This document shows positions 1 to 5,642 of a stretch of DNA of 8,936 nucleotides, piece after piece (positions within the stretch are counted from its first letter, which is position 1; each line of letters begins with the position of its first letter). The stretch is from Paracoccaceae bacterium. GTDB taxonomy: Bacteria; Pseudomonadota; Alphaproteobacteria; Rhodobacterales; Rhodobacteraceae. A model generated the notes under the pieces. That model saw only the letters and a list, made by a program, of their open reading frames with translations. It was not told the origin of the DNA and searched no databases. The stretch lies in NCBI GenBank assembly GCA_016765235.1, contig JAESQH010000138.1:1-8936 (forward strand). Direction: 5' to 3'. The translations under genes and the position numbers were made by a program.

Positions 1-441
1 GAACATCACGTCGGGGCGGCCTGCGTCGTATTCGTCAAAGACGATGGCGACGGGATTGCGCAGCGCCCACGGCAGGATACCTTCTTGAAATTCGGTGATC
101 TGTTTGCCGTCTTTCAGCCTGATCGCGTCCTTACCGATAAGGTCAATCCGGCTGATGTGGCTGTCGAGGTTTACACGAACCGTTGGCCAGTTAAGCCGCG
201 CGGCGACTTGTTCGATGTGGGTGGATTTACCCGTACCGTGGTAGCCTTGGATCATCACACGGCGATAGAACTGGAACCCTGCAAGGATGGCGAGCGTGGT
301 GTCGGGGTCGAACTTATACGTTGTATCAATATCGGGAACGCGATCTGAGCGTTCCTCGAAACCTTTGATGGTCATATCGGAATCGAACCCGAACAGGTCG
401 CGGACGCTTAGGGGCTCGGTTGGTTTCTTATTGCTTGTCAT
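1..441 (-). CDS. cobS: Cobaltochelatase subunit CobS, partial (N-terminal 147 residues, cut by the left edge)
   Basis: CobS is the AAA+ ATPase subunit of the aerobic cobaltochelatase (CobN-CobS-CobT), which inserts cobalt into hydrogenobyrinate a,c-diamide in the cytoplasm during B12 synthesis. Reading the minus strand from ATG 439-441 gives an open frame to the window edge. It has the family N-terminus with FKF-like segment YKFDPDTTLAILAG (residues 42-55), a Walker A motif GYHGTGKST (66-74) and a Walker B motif AIVFDEYD (132-139, D136 and E137), plus the characteristic NLDSHISRIDLIG (91-103). CobS proteins are normally a little over 320 residues, so more than half is missing, including sensor and arginine-finger regions. 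The start is supported by alignment of the N-terminus with the family; the ribosome site is weak. The next gene upstream on the same strand is the J-domain gene, 111 bases away. The family call is very secure. Confidence 0.96.
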   Translation of the reverse strand, partial: MTSNKKPTEPLSVRDLFGFDSDMTIKGFEERSDRVPDIDTTYKFDPDTTLAILAGFQFYRRVMIQGYHGTGKSTHIEQVAARLNWPTVRVNLDSHISRIDLIGKDAIRLKDGKQITEFQEGILPWALRNPVAIVFDEYDAGRPDVMF

Positions 442-552
442 CGGTTCTATCCATCGTGCAAAATTCGGCGCATAGGCCGTTAAATTTTCAAGGTTATATG
501 TGTAACATTCGGGGCGGGCATGCAAGGGGCAGCTACGCCGGTGGTCGTGGCG
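442..552 (-). other. Intergenic gap between J-domain gene and cobS
   Basis: These 111 bases lie between the stop of the J-domain gene and the start of cobS, both on the minus strand. They could carry a cobS promoter, but I see no convincing -35/-10 pair, no stable terminator stem with a T tract, and no vitamin B12 riboswitch (the gap is too short for one). A short imperfect palindrome GTTATATGTGTAAC sits at about 493-506; its arms are only four bases and it may be chance. Confidence 0.4.
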
Positions 553-1206
553 TTATTTCTCGATGAAGCTGCGGGAGCCTTTGATTTGCTCCCATGCCCA
601 GACGACTTCCGCCAAGCGTTCTTCGTCGTCACGACGCCCGCCGTTAAGGTCGGGGTGCATGGCTTTGACGAGGGATTTATAGACTTTGCGGATTTCCGCC
701 TTGGTCATCGTGTCTTTGGCGTCCATGATTTCGAGCGCTTTGCGTTCGGTTGGCGGCAGGCGACGGGCGCGTGTGCGTGGGTCAGCGGCAGGGTTTAGCG
801 TGCCGTTTTCGCCTAGCACTTCGTAGGGGTCATCAAAACCGAAGCGCTTGAAGGCTTGGGATTCGACCGTGGCGCGGCCATTGTTGATCGCATTGCGGAA
901 AGGCTTGGTATCGCGGCCCCAGACTTTATCGGATTCGACTTGATCTTCGAACTCCTCCTCGGAGTGGTTTTCGAAGAAGTTCCACTTTTTGTTGTATTCG
1001 CGGATATGCTCTTGGCAGAACCATACAAATTCTTCGACGTTATCGGGGCTTTTAGGGGCGCGGAACTTGCCGGTTTTTTTGCAAGCAGCACTCTCGCATT
1101 CACGCGAAGAGGATTCGATCGCGCCGGACAAGCCACGGCGACGGGATCGGCGTTTTTTATCCGCTGACACCGAAATATCAAAGTTCAATGGTGAGTGCCG
1201 TTTCAT
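553..1206 (-). CDS. J-domain (DnaJ-class) co-chaperone with C-terminal J domain
   Basis: The protein has 217 residues and a J domain at its C-terminus (roughly 155-213). Helix II, AEIRKVYKSLVKAMHPD, ends in the diagnostic HPD triad (184-186) that stimulates DnaK-type Hsp70 ATPase; it is followed by LNGG and helix III. There is no Gly/Phe-rich region and no DnaJ zinc finger, so this is a small specialised J protein and not DnaJ itself. The N-terminal third is basic (KKRRSRRR at 17-24) and then contains C37, C42, C64 and H67 around the segment GKFRAPKSPDN, which looks like a possible zinc site; the middle holds WFCQEHIREYNKKWNFF (62-78). The start ATG 1204-1206 has AAAGGA (1217-1222) ten bases upstream. 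It is divergent from bolA and upstream of cobS. The client protein is unknown; the association with Hsp70 is inferred from the HPD motif. Confidence 0.9.
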   Translation of the reverse strand: MKRHSPLNFDISVSADKKRRSRRRGLSGAIESSSRECESAACKKTGKFRAPKSPDNVEEFVWFCQEHIREYNKKWNFFENHSEEEFEDQVESDKVWGRDTKPFRNAINNGRATVESQAFKRFGFDDPYEVLGENGTLNPAADPRTRARRLPPTERKALEIMDAKDTMTKAEIRKVYKSLVKAMHPDLNGGRRDDEERLAEVVWAWEQIKGSRSFIEK

Positions 1207-1300
1207 CGCAGGGCAGTCCTTTCAGCTTTCCGACTCAGGCTCAACACAATACTGTTTGTTGCGGAATGGCCAAGGCCTAAAACAAACGGAGTGTAATATT
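1207..1300. promoter_or_regulatory. Divergent promoter region between the J-domain gene and bolA
   Basis: This 94-base gap must hold the start signals for both divergent transcripts. On the plus side it contains an inverted repeat, GTTTGTT at 1254-1260 and AACAAAC at 1281-1287, enclosing a GGCCAAGGCC self-complementary core at 1268-1277, and it ends directly against the bolA ribosome site. No convincing -35/-10 pair could be assigned by eye in either direction, so the promoter role rests on gene orientation. Confidence 0.45.
1288..1291 (+). promoter_or_regulatory. Ribosome binding site deciding the TTG start of bolA
   Basis: GGAG lies nine bases before TTG 1301-1303. No in-frame ATG or GTG lies nearby, so this site together with the BolA N-terminal alignment selects TTG as the start. 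Confidence 0.65.
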
Positions 1301-1564
1301 TTGACATATAGCGAACGGATAACCCAAAAATTGACTGCAGCCTTCAGTCCAACTGAATTGCAGGTTATCGACGAAAGCGAGCAACATCGCGGCCATGGTG
1401 GATATATTGAGGGTGGCGAGACGCATTTCAAGGTGGTGATGAAATCCGCCGATATGAACGGTCTTTCGCGCGTGGCGCGCCAGCGGGCGGTTTATAAGGT
1501 GCTGAAAGCCGAGCTGGATGAACGCGTGCATGCGTTGGCGTTGCAGATCGATGGTGTGGCTTGA
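1301..1564 (+). CDS. bolA: BolA family protein
   Basis: This is a small BolA-fold protein of 87 residues. BolA proteins partner with monothiol CGFS glutaredoxins, binding or transferring a [2Fe-2S] cluster, and some act in stress or morphology gene control. The sequence shows the expected order: N-terminal helix ERITQKLTAAF (5-15), the strand QVIDESEQHRGHGG (21-34), the family signature THFKVVMKSADMNGLSRVAR (41-60), the recognition helix QRAVYKVLKAEL (61-72) and the near-terminal VHALAL (76-81) with conserved His77. The open frame extends upstream to an ATG at 989, but that part is antisense to the J-domain gene and unlike BolA, so TTG 1301 with its GGAG site is preferred. The stop TGA (1562-1564) overlaps the start of rluA. 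Whether it is BolA proper or an IbaG-like paralogue is less certain; the HALAL ending favours BolA. Confidence 0.93.
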   Translation: MTYSERITQKLTAAFSPTELQVIDESEQHRGHGGYIEGGETHFKVVMKSADMNGLSRVARQRAVYKVLKAELDERVHALALQIDGVA

Positions 1565-2217
1565 GCCGCGAGTTTATCTACGCGCCTTCCGACGACCCTA
1601 TCGAGATCATCCATGAAGACGAGGCGCTGTTGATCGTCAACAAGCCGTCTGGTCTTTTGTCGGTGCCGGGGCGTCTGGAGGAACATAAAGACAGCCTTGA
1701 GACGCGGTTGCGCAATATTTACCCCGATACACTGCTGGTGCATCGTTTGGACGTGCCGACATCCGGCGTGATGGTTTTTGCGCGCACGAAAGCGGCGCAA
1801 CGGCATATCGGGATGCAGTTTGAAAAACGCCAAACACGCAAAACATATGTGGCGCGGGTTTGGGGGCATATGGCCGAGGATAGCGGGCATATAGATTTGC
1901 CGCTAATCGTGGATTGGCCAAATAAGCCAAGACAGAAGGTTTGCCATGAGACTGGCAAGGCGTCGCAAACCGATTGGGTGGTGCTGGAGCGCGAGGTGGA
2001 GGCAACGCGGGTGCGCCTGCATCCCACGACGGGCCGTACGCATCAGTTGCGGGTGCATATGATGGCGATCGGTCATTCGATCTTGGGTGACAGGTTTTAT
2101 GCGGATGATGCGGCGCTGATGGCGGCGGATCGTTTGCAGCTTCATGCTGAAGGACTGATGTTGCGCCATCCGGCTGGTGGCGCAGAAATGACCTTCAGGT
2201 CAGAGGTGCCGTTTTAG
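1561..2217 (+). CDS. rluA: Pseudouridine synthase RluA (23S rRNA U746 / tRNA U32 type)
   Basis: The 218-residue product matches E. coli RluA in length and along its whole length. It has NKPSGLLSVPGRLEEHKDS (27-45), the catalytic motif HRLDVPTSG (61-69) with nucleophile Asp64 at the same number as in E. coli RluA, YVARVWGH, DLPLIVDWPN, QKVCHETGK and GRTHQLRVHMMAIGHSILGDRFYA. RluA isomerises uridine to pseudouridine in 23S rRNA helix 35 and in the anticodon loop of several tRNAs. No S4 domain is present, as expected for RluA. The start is TTG 1561-1563, overlapping the bolA stop as TTGA; the upstream ribosome site is poor, so translation is probably coupled to bolA. The stop TAG (2215-2217) overlaps the stop of the convergent permease gene. 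The exact RNA targets are inferred from similarity. Confidence 0.93.
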   Translation: MSREFIYAPSDDPIEIIHEDEALLIVNKPSGLLSVPGRLEEHKDSLETRLRNIYPDTLLVHRLDVPTSGVMVFARTKAAQRHIGMQFEKRQTRKTYVARVWGHMAEDSGHIDLPLIVDWPNKPRQKVCHETGKASQTDWVVLEREVEATRVRLHPTTGRTHQLRVHMMAIGHSILGDRFYADDAALMAADRLQLHAEGLMLRHPAGGAEMTFRSEVPF

Positions 2218-3053
2218 CGGATAAACTGCGGTTTGAAGCGGAATTTGATTTTCTGCTCCGGTGCAATATGTCGATTCAAGCGTTTGTTGGCCCAGCCGAA
2301 CAGGGTGATGATTATCAGTGTGAAGCTGACGAAATAGATGCCGATGATCGGGTAGGACACGAACGGGTTGAATGTTTTGTCGGCAAAATAGCTGGCATAA
2401 TAGAGCGCGTCACCGGATTGCCGCCACGCCGGAAAGCCCGAGAAGAACACCAGCGTTGTGGCGTGGAACATGAAGATCGCCTCGTTGGTGTAGCTGGGCC
2501 ATGCAAGGCGCAGCATTGCCGGCCAAATGATGCGGCGGAACTTGCGGAAACCTGACATGCCGAAAGCGTCAGCGGCCTCGATATCACCTTTGGGGATGGC
2601 ACGGAGGGCGCCGTAGAAAATCTCGCCGGAATAAGCTGAGGTGTTGAGGAACAACACGATCACCGCCCCTAGCCATGCTTTGGTCAGCCAGCGTGTCTCG
2701 GCCGTAATGGTTGCGAAGCCAAGGTTGATGTCGATGCCGACTTTCGGGATCAGTACGAAAAGCTCGTAAGCGAGGAAAAACTGGATGAACAGTGGGGAGC
2801 CGCGGAACACGAATATAAAAGCTTTGGCGGGAACGGACGCCCACGGGTTTTCACTGGCTTTGCCGACCGCCACCAATGTGGCGATGCCGAAGCCCAAGGT
2901 CATGGCAAAAACCGCGAAATAGACGTTCCAGATCATGCCTGACCCGATCAAGACGAACTGGTCACACAGCGTGATGTCGGTCTTCGGCAGCAAGCGCGCC
3001 CCAATGCCGATGGAGCGTAGGCCGTAGTCGATCAGGGTGTCATAACAGCTCAT
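2214..3053 (-). CDS. Amino-acid ABC importer, permease subunit (HisM/ArtM type)
   Basis: This 279-residue inner-membrane protein is the last gene of the importer operon. It has about five membrane segments (near 36-60, 76-103, 125-145, 190-208 and 234-254) and the cytoplasmic EAA loop, EAADAFGMSGFRKFRRIIWPAM (split here as residues 159-165 EAADAFG and 174-180 RIIWPAM), which docks on the ATPase. FVFRGSPLFIQFF (81-93) is the usual RGxP segment of HisM/GlnP-type permeases. It is some 40-50 residues longer than E. coli HisM or ArtM, with an N-terminal extension before the first membrane segment and a basic C-terminal tail. Its only cysteines are C3 and C30, both in that extension. The ATG overlaps the preceding permease stop as ATGA (3050-3053), a sign of translational coupling. 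The substrate cannot be read from this subunit. Confidence 0.93.
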   Translation of the reverse strand: MSCYDTLIDYGLRSIGIGARLLPKTDITLCDQFVLIGSGMIWNVYFAVFAMTLGFGIATLVAVGKASENPWASVPAKAFIFVFRGSPLFIQFFLAYELFVLIPKVGIDINLGFATITAETRWLTKAWLGAVIVLFLNTSAYSGEIFYGALRAIPKGDIEAADAFGMSGFRKFRRIIWPAMLRLAWPSYTNEAIFMFHATTLVFFSGFPAWRQSGDALYYASYFADKTFNPFVSYPIIGIYFVSFTLIIITLFGWANKRLNRHIAPEQKIKFRFKPQFIR

Positions 3054-3910
3054 GAACCTGCCCCTACCGTCGCTTGCCCGTGGGAGAGGCGCTTGGTGAT
3101 ACGGTTAAACACTTTTTCGCTGGCCCAAGTCATCAACAGGTAGAACACCATTAGAAAGGCGAAGTAATACAATCGCCAATCGGGGTGAGGATAGGTAAAT
3201 TTCGACGTTTTGGAGCCGCCGAGTTCGCGTGCCCAGTATACGATATCTTCGACGCCTAAAAGGAACAGCAAAGGGGTGGCCTTGATCAGGATCATCCACA
3301 GGTTGGAGAGGCCCGGCAACGCATAGAGCCACATCTGCTTGACTTGGACACGCCAGAAGACTTGACGCTCGGACATACCGAACGCCTCCGCTGTTTCTAG
3401 TTGCGCGCGCGGAACTGCATTCATTGCACCGTAAAGCGTATTGGCTGCGAACGCCCCGAACACCAATGCGAACGCAATTGACGCCAGCGAAAAGCCGTAA
3501 ACCTCGTGTATCCATTGCGGGGAGGAGCTGAGCGGCATTTTGGCGATGCTACAGACCACAAAATCGTTACCTTGGCGGATGGGTTCCAGCACATCCGGGC
3601 ATTTGATCTGGTGTCTAAGATATTCGATCCCCTGATCCATCGCGATAGGAACAAACAAGAAAAAGATGATGTCAGGTACGCCGCGCACGATGTTGGTGTA
3701 GGCAAGGCCGAACCAACGAAGCGGCAGGATTTTGGATTTACGGGCCATAGCACCGCCAAAGCCCAGTACCATCACTACGGGCGCAGTTATCGCCAGCAGT
3801 AAAAGGACCGTGCCAAAACTGGCGTAAAAGGCCTGATGTTTGCCTGTGGTCAGGTAACACGTCCACCAGTTTATACCGTCGAGGGTTGAGGGGTCAGCGC
3901 ACATTTCCAT
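3050..3910 (-). CDS. Amino-acid ABC importer, permease subunit (HisQ/ArtQ type)
   Basis: The 286-residue product pairs with the downstream permease to form the membrane channel. Predicted segments lie near 30-54, 66-90, 137-160, 200-222 and 247-265, with the EAA loop ETAEAFGMSERQVF at 172-185 and NIVRGVPDIIFF (73-84) as the RGxP segment. Positive residues (ARKSK at 56-60, NRITKR at 269-274) fit the N-outside topology known for HisQ/M. The usual proline of the EAA loop is replaced (VQVKQMW, 188-194). It is longer than E. coli HisQ or ArtQ because of an N-terminal extension and a long second periplasmic loop (91-136); its four cysteines C4, C18, C104 and C120 all fall in those two parts. The start ATG 3908-3910 lacks a good ribosome site and another ATG lies at 3902-3904, so the first two residues are uncertain. 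It lies 53 bases after the binding-protein gene. Confidence 0.92.
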   Translation of the reverse strand: MEMCADPSTLDGINWWTCYLTTGKHQAFYASFGTVLLLLAITAPVVMVLGFGGAMARKSKILPLRWFGLAYTNIVRGVPDIIFFLFVPIAMDQGIEYLRHQIKCPDVLEPIRQGNDFVVCSIAKMPLSSSPQWIHEVYGFSLASIAFALVFGAFAANTLYGAMNAVPRAQLETAEAFGMSERQVFWRVQVKQMWLYALPGLSNLWMILIKATPLLFLLGVEDIVYWARELGGSKTSKFTYPHPDWRLYYFAFLMVFYLLMTWASEKVFNRITKRLSHGQATVGAGS

Positions 3911-3929
3911 GGGGAATGCCTAAATTTCA

Positions 3930-3951
3930 GGGGGCAGCAAGTGCCGCCCCC
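3930..3951 (-). terminator. Intercistronic GC-rich hairpin between binding-protein and permease genes (attenuator or mRNA stabiliser)
   Basis: On the minus-strand transcript a GGGGGCGG-type arm pairs with a matching CCCCC-containing arm over nine to ten base pairs, with one G-U wobble and a loop of two to four bases. It begins about 13 bases after the TAA of the binding-protein gene. No run of T follows, so a full intrinsic terminator is unlikely. In binding-protein operons such hairpins commonly protect the upstream message or cause partial termination, giving more receptor than permease; that role here is inference. Confidence 0.65.
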
Positions 3952-3963
3952 CGAGGTTTCGGA

Positions 3964-4680
3964 TTAATAGTTGGCGTCAATGTCGAGCCAGCGTTTGACC
4001 ATCTCGTTCAAACGGCCATCTGCTTTGACGACTTCAATCGCGGCATTCAGCGCAGCTTTCAACTCGGCGTCGCTTTCACGCACACCGATGCCAACGCCAC
4101 CGCCGATGTTTACTTCACCAATGAAGACCAGCTCGCCGTTGCTTTCAGCGACGATGTCCGCAAGGAACGCACGGTCTGCAAGAACGGCATCAACTTCGCC
4201 GGAGCGAACAGCCGCGACGGTTTCGTCAGGGGAGGCGAATTCAACGACCGTTGCACCAGAACTAGCGATATAGCTGGCTTGGATTGTTGATGTTTGTGCC
4301 GCGATAACGCCGGTGTCTACATCAACATCGCCACCTGCCAACGCCATATATGCGCTTGGGTCAGCGGGAACATATTCTTGCGTGAAGTCGATAACTTCAT
4401 CGCGCTCGTCTGTGATGCTCATCCCGGCGATGATTGTGTCATAGTTGCCAGATACAAGGTTTGGAATGATCGAATCCCAATCGTTTGTTACCCATACACA
4501 GTCTAGCCCGGCGATTTCGCACAACACATCGCCAAGTTCACGCTCAAGGCCGTCTACTTCGCCATCGTCGTTGATAAAGTTATACGGAGGATACGCACCC
4601 TCGGTTCCCATACGGATTGTTTGCGCGGTTGCCGAAGTAGTCATAGCGACCAATGCGGCGGCAATTATCAGTTTTTTCAT
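3964..4680 (-). CDS. Periplasmic amino-acid-binding protein of ABC importer (HisJ/LAO/ArtI family)
   Basis: This is the extracytoplasmic receptor, 238 residues, with a signal peptide MKKLIIAAALVAMTTSATA (cleavage probably after residue 19). The mature part follows the family 3 solute-binding pattern: IRMGTEGAYPPYNF (22-35), DWDSIIPNLVSGNYDTIIAG (67-86), SITDERDEVIDFT (88-100) and EVDAVLADRAFL (162-173). Arg93 and Asp169 correspond to the HisJ residues that hold the ligand carboxylate and amino group. C54 and C61 match the LC-x6-C disulfide of HisJ/LAO proteins, which favours basic or polar amino acids or opine-like derivatives, but the side-chain pocket was not resolved. The start ATG 4678-4680 has a strong AAGGAG six bases upstream. 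It lies 20 bases after the ATPase gene. The closest family fit is clear; the exact ligand is not. Confidence 0.94.
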   Translation of the reverse strand: MKKLIIAAALVAMTTSATAQTIRMGTEGAYPPYNFINDDGEVDGLERELGDVLCEIAGLDCVWVTNDWDSIIPNLVSGNYDTIIAGMSITDERDEVIDFTQEYVPADPSAYMALAGGDVDVDTGVIAAQTSTIQASYIASSGATVVEFASPDETVAAVRSGEVDAVLADRAFLADIVAESNGELVFIGEVNIGGGVGIGVRESDAELKAALNAAIEVVKADGRLNEMVKRWLDIDANY

Positions 4681-4686
4681 CGTTAT

Positions 4687-4692
4687 CTCCTT
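4687..4692 (-). promoter_or_regulatory. Strong ribosome binding site of the binding-protein gene
   Basis: Minus-strand AAGGAG sits six bases before ATG 4680-4678. It is the best Shine-Dalgarno match in the operon, in keeping with the need for excess receptor; the following permease genes have poor sites. Confidence 0.8.
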
Positions 4693-4700
4693 GGTTAGAC

Positions 4701-5477
4701 TTAATGTTGGGCCGTAGTGGCCGATAGAAATTGCTTTAAACGTTCCGATTTAGTGTTCCCGAATACCTCGTCGGGGGTTCCTTCTTCCTCAATCAAACCT
4801 TGATGCAGAAAAATCACGTGATCAGCAACGTCGCGGGCAAGTTTCATATCATGGGTGACGATAATCATTGTCCTGCCCTCATTAGCAAGCGATTTGATCA
4901 CTTTTACGACTTCGGCCTCCAATTCTGGGTCAAGCGCGCTGGTGGGTTCGTCAAAAAGCATCGCCACGGGTTCCATCGCCAACGCCCTTGCAATGGCGGC
5001 GCGTTGCTGTTGGCCGCCAGAAAGCTGGGCAGGGTATGCATCACATTTTTCACCGATGCCGACTTTGGCCAGAAGTTCGCGCCCTTTTTCCTCAGCCTGC
5101 GATTTATCCAGACCCAGAACCGAAATAGGAGCCTCGGTTACGTTATCCAGAACGCTTAGATGGGACCAAAGGTTAAACTGCTGGAACACCATCGACAGTT
5201 TTGAGCGCAGTTTGATAATTTGTTTGGCGTTTGCCGGTTTGCGCCGATCGCCGGTGCCTTTCCATACGATCAGGTCGCCATCAAACCGGATGTCGCCTTG
5301 CTGGCAAACCTCCAACAGATTCGCGCAACGCAACAAAGTGCTCTTGCCGGAACCGGAAGATCCGATCAAAACGACGACCTCGCCAGCATTGGCGTGTAGG
5401 TCAATTCCCTTCAAAACTTCGAGTGATCCGAAACTTTTGTGGATGTTTTTTAGCGAAATGATCGGTGTTTCTGCCAT
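4701..5477 (-). CDS. Amino-acid ABC importer, ATP-binding subunit (HisP-like)
   Basis: The 258-residue cytoplasmic ATPase powers the importer and is the first gene of the operon. It shows Walker A GSSGSGKST (39-47), Q-loop VFQQFNLWSHLSVL (97-110), signature LSGGQ (152-156), Walker B AMLFDEP (172-178, E177 catalytic), D-loop SALDPE and switch His209. Length and sequence (VLGLDKSQAEE, VIFLHQGLIEEEGTPDEVFGN) are very close to HisP of enteric bacteria, including the short insertion before the Q-loop. The frame stays open for 54 more codons upstream to an ATG at 5639, but that part is unlike any ABC protein and crosses into the divergent dapE region, so ATG 5475-5477 (MAETPIISLKNI) is the start; its ribosome site is weak. 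Gene order ATPase, receptor, two permeases equals E. coli artPIQM, so basic amino acids are plausible substrates. Confidence 0.95.
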   Translation of the reverse strand: MAETPIISLKNIHKSFGSLEVLKGIDLHANAGEVVVLIGSSGSGKSTLLRCANLLEVCQQGDIRFDGDLIVWKGTGDRRKPANAKQIIKLRSKLSMVFQQFNLWSHLSVLDNVTEAPISVLGLDKSQAEEKGRELLAKVGIGEKCDAYPAQLSGGQQQRAAIARALAMEPVAMLFDEPTSALDPELEAEVVKVIKSLANEGRTMIIVTHDMKLARDVADHVIFLHQGLIEEEGTPDEVFGNTKSERLKQFLSATTAQH

Positions 5478-5496
5478 TTTGTCTTTCGTATATATT

Positions 5497-5517
5497 TGGT
5501 CTTTTCCGAACGGACCA
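5497..5517. repeat. Interrupted palindrome, possible operator, upstream of the importer operon
   Basis: TGGTC at 5497-5501 and GACCA at 5513-5517 form perfect five-base arms around an 11-base centre that contains CCGAACGG. The element ends 20 bases before the ATPase start and would lie at or just after the candidate transcription start. It could bind a dimeric regulator or fold in the leader RNA; short arms leave chance possible. Confidence 0.35.
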
Positions 5518-5630
5518 TATTTAATTGGCAACTGAAATAACAGAACAAAATATGTGCCATCAGGTTGCAAACGAAGAACAACTTGCGGTGGCCGACAAAC
5601 CACAAGATAGTCGCGTACACATTTACCAAA

Positions 5631-5635
5631 AAGGA
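5631..5635 (+). promoter_or_regulatory. Ribosome binding site deciding the TTG start of dapE
   Basis: AAGGA, within AAAAAGGA, lies seven bases before TTG 5643-5645. It selects this start over the in-frame ATG at 5565, which would add 26 residues unlike DapE. Confidence 0.75.
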
Positions 5636-5642
5636 CCACGCC

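Larger units (their letters stand above)
5478..5642. promoter_or_regulatory. Divergent promoter region between the ABC importer operon and dapE
   Basis: This 165-base gap is AT-richer than the genes around it and must start both the importer operon (minus) and dapE (plus). A weak minus-strand candidate is TTGTTC (5543-5548) and TTAAAT (5519-5524) with an 18-base spacer. A weak plus-strand candidate is TTGGCA (5525-5530) and AAATAT (5548-5553) with 17 bases between; the two would overlap face to face. An interrupted palindrome at 5497-5517 would cover the predicted importer start point. All assignments are by eye. Confidence 0.4.

Noticed and set aside
493..506. Imperfect palindrome GTTATATGTGTAAC upstream of cobS
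   Set aside because: The arms are only four bases with a mismatch, which is expected by chance in AT-rich DNA of this length.
520..798. A 92-codon plus-strand open frame opposite the 3' part of the J-domain gene
   Set aside because: The opposite strand carries the J-domain HPD motif; the plus frame has no family features and no convincing start signal.
989..1300. Upstream extension of the bolA frame to an ATG at 989
   Set aside because: This part is antisense to the J-domain gene and unlike BolA; TTG 1301 with GGAG fits the family length.
4855..5535. A 226-codon plus-strand open frame opposite the ABC ATPase gene
   Set aside because: Its translation shows no family features, while the minus strand here has complete Walker, signature and switch motifs. 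It is a coding-strand shadow.
5565..5630. Partly complementary segments in the dapE leader (around CTTGCGGTGG and CCACAAG) as a possible riboswitch, such as a lysine element
   Set aside because: The pairing is short and bulged, and the leader is far too short for a lysine riboswitch.
5478..5639. N-terminal extension of the ABC ATPase to an ATG at 5639
   Set aside because: The 54 extra residues are not ABC-like and overlap the divergent dapE region; the HisP-like N-terminus begins at 5477.
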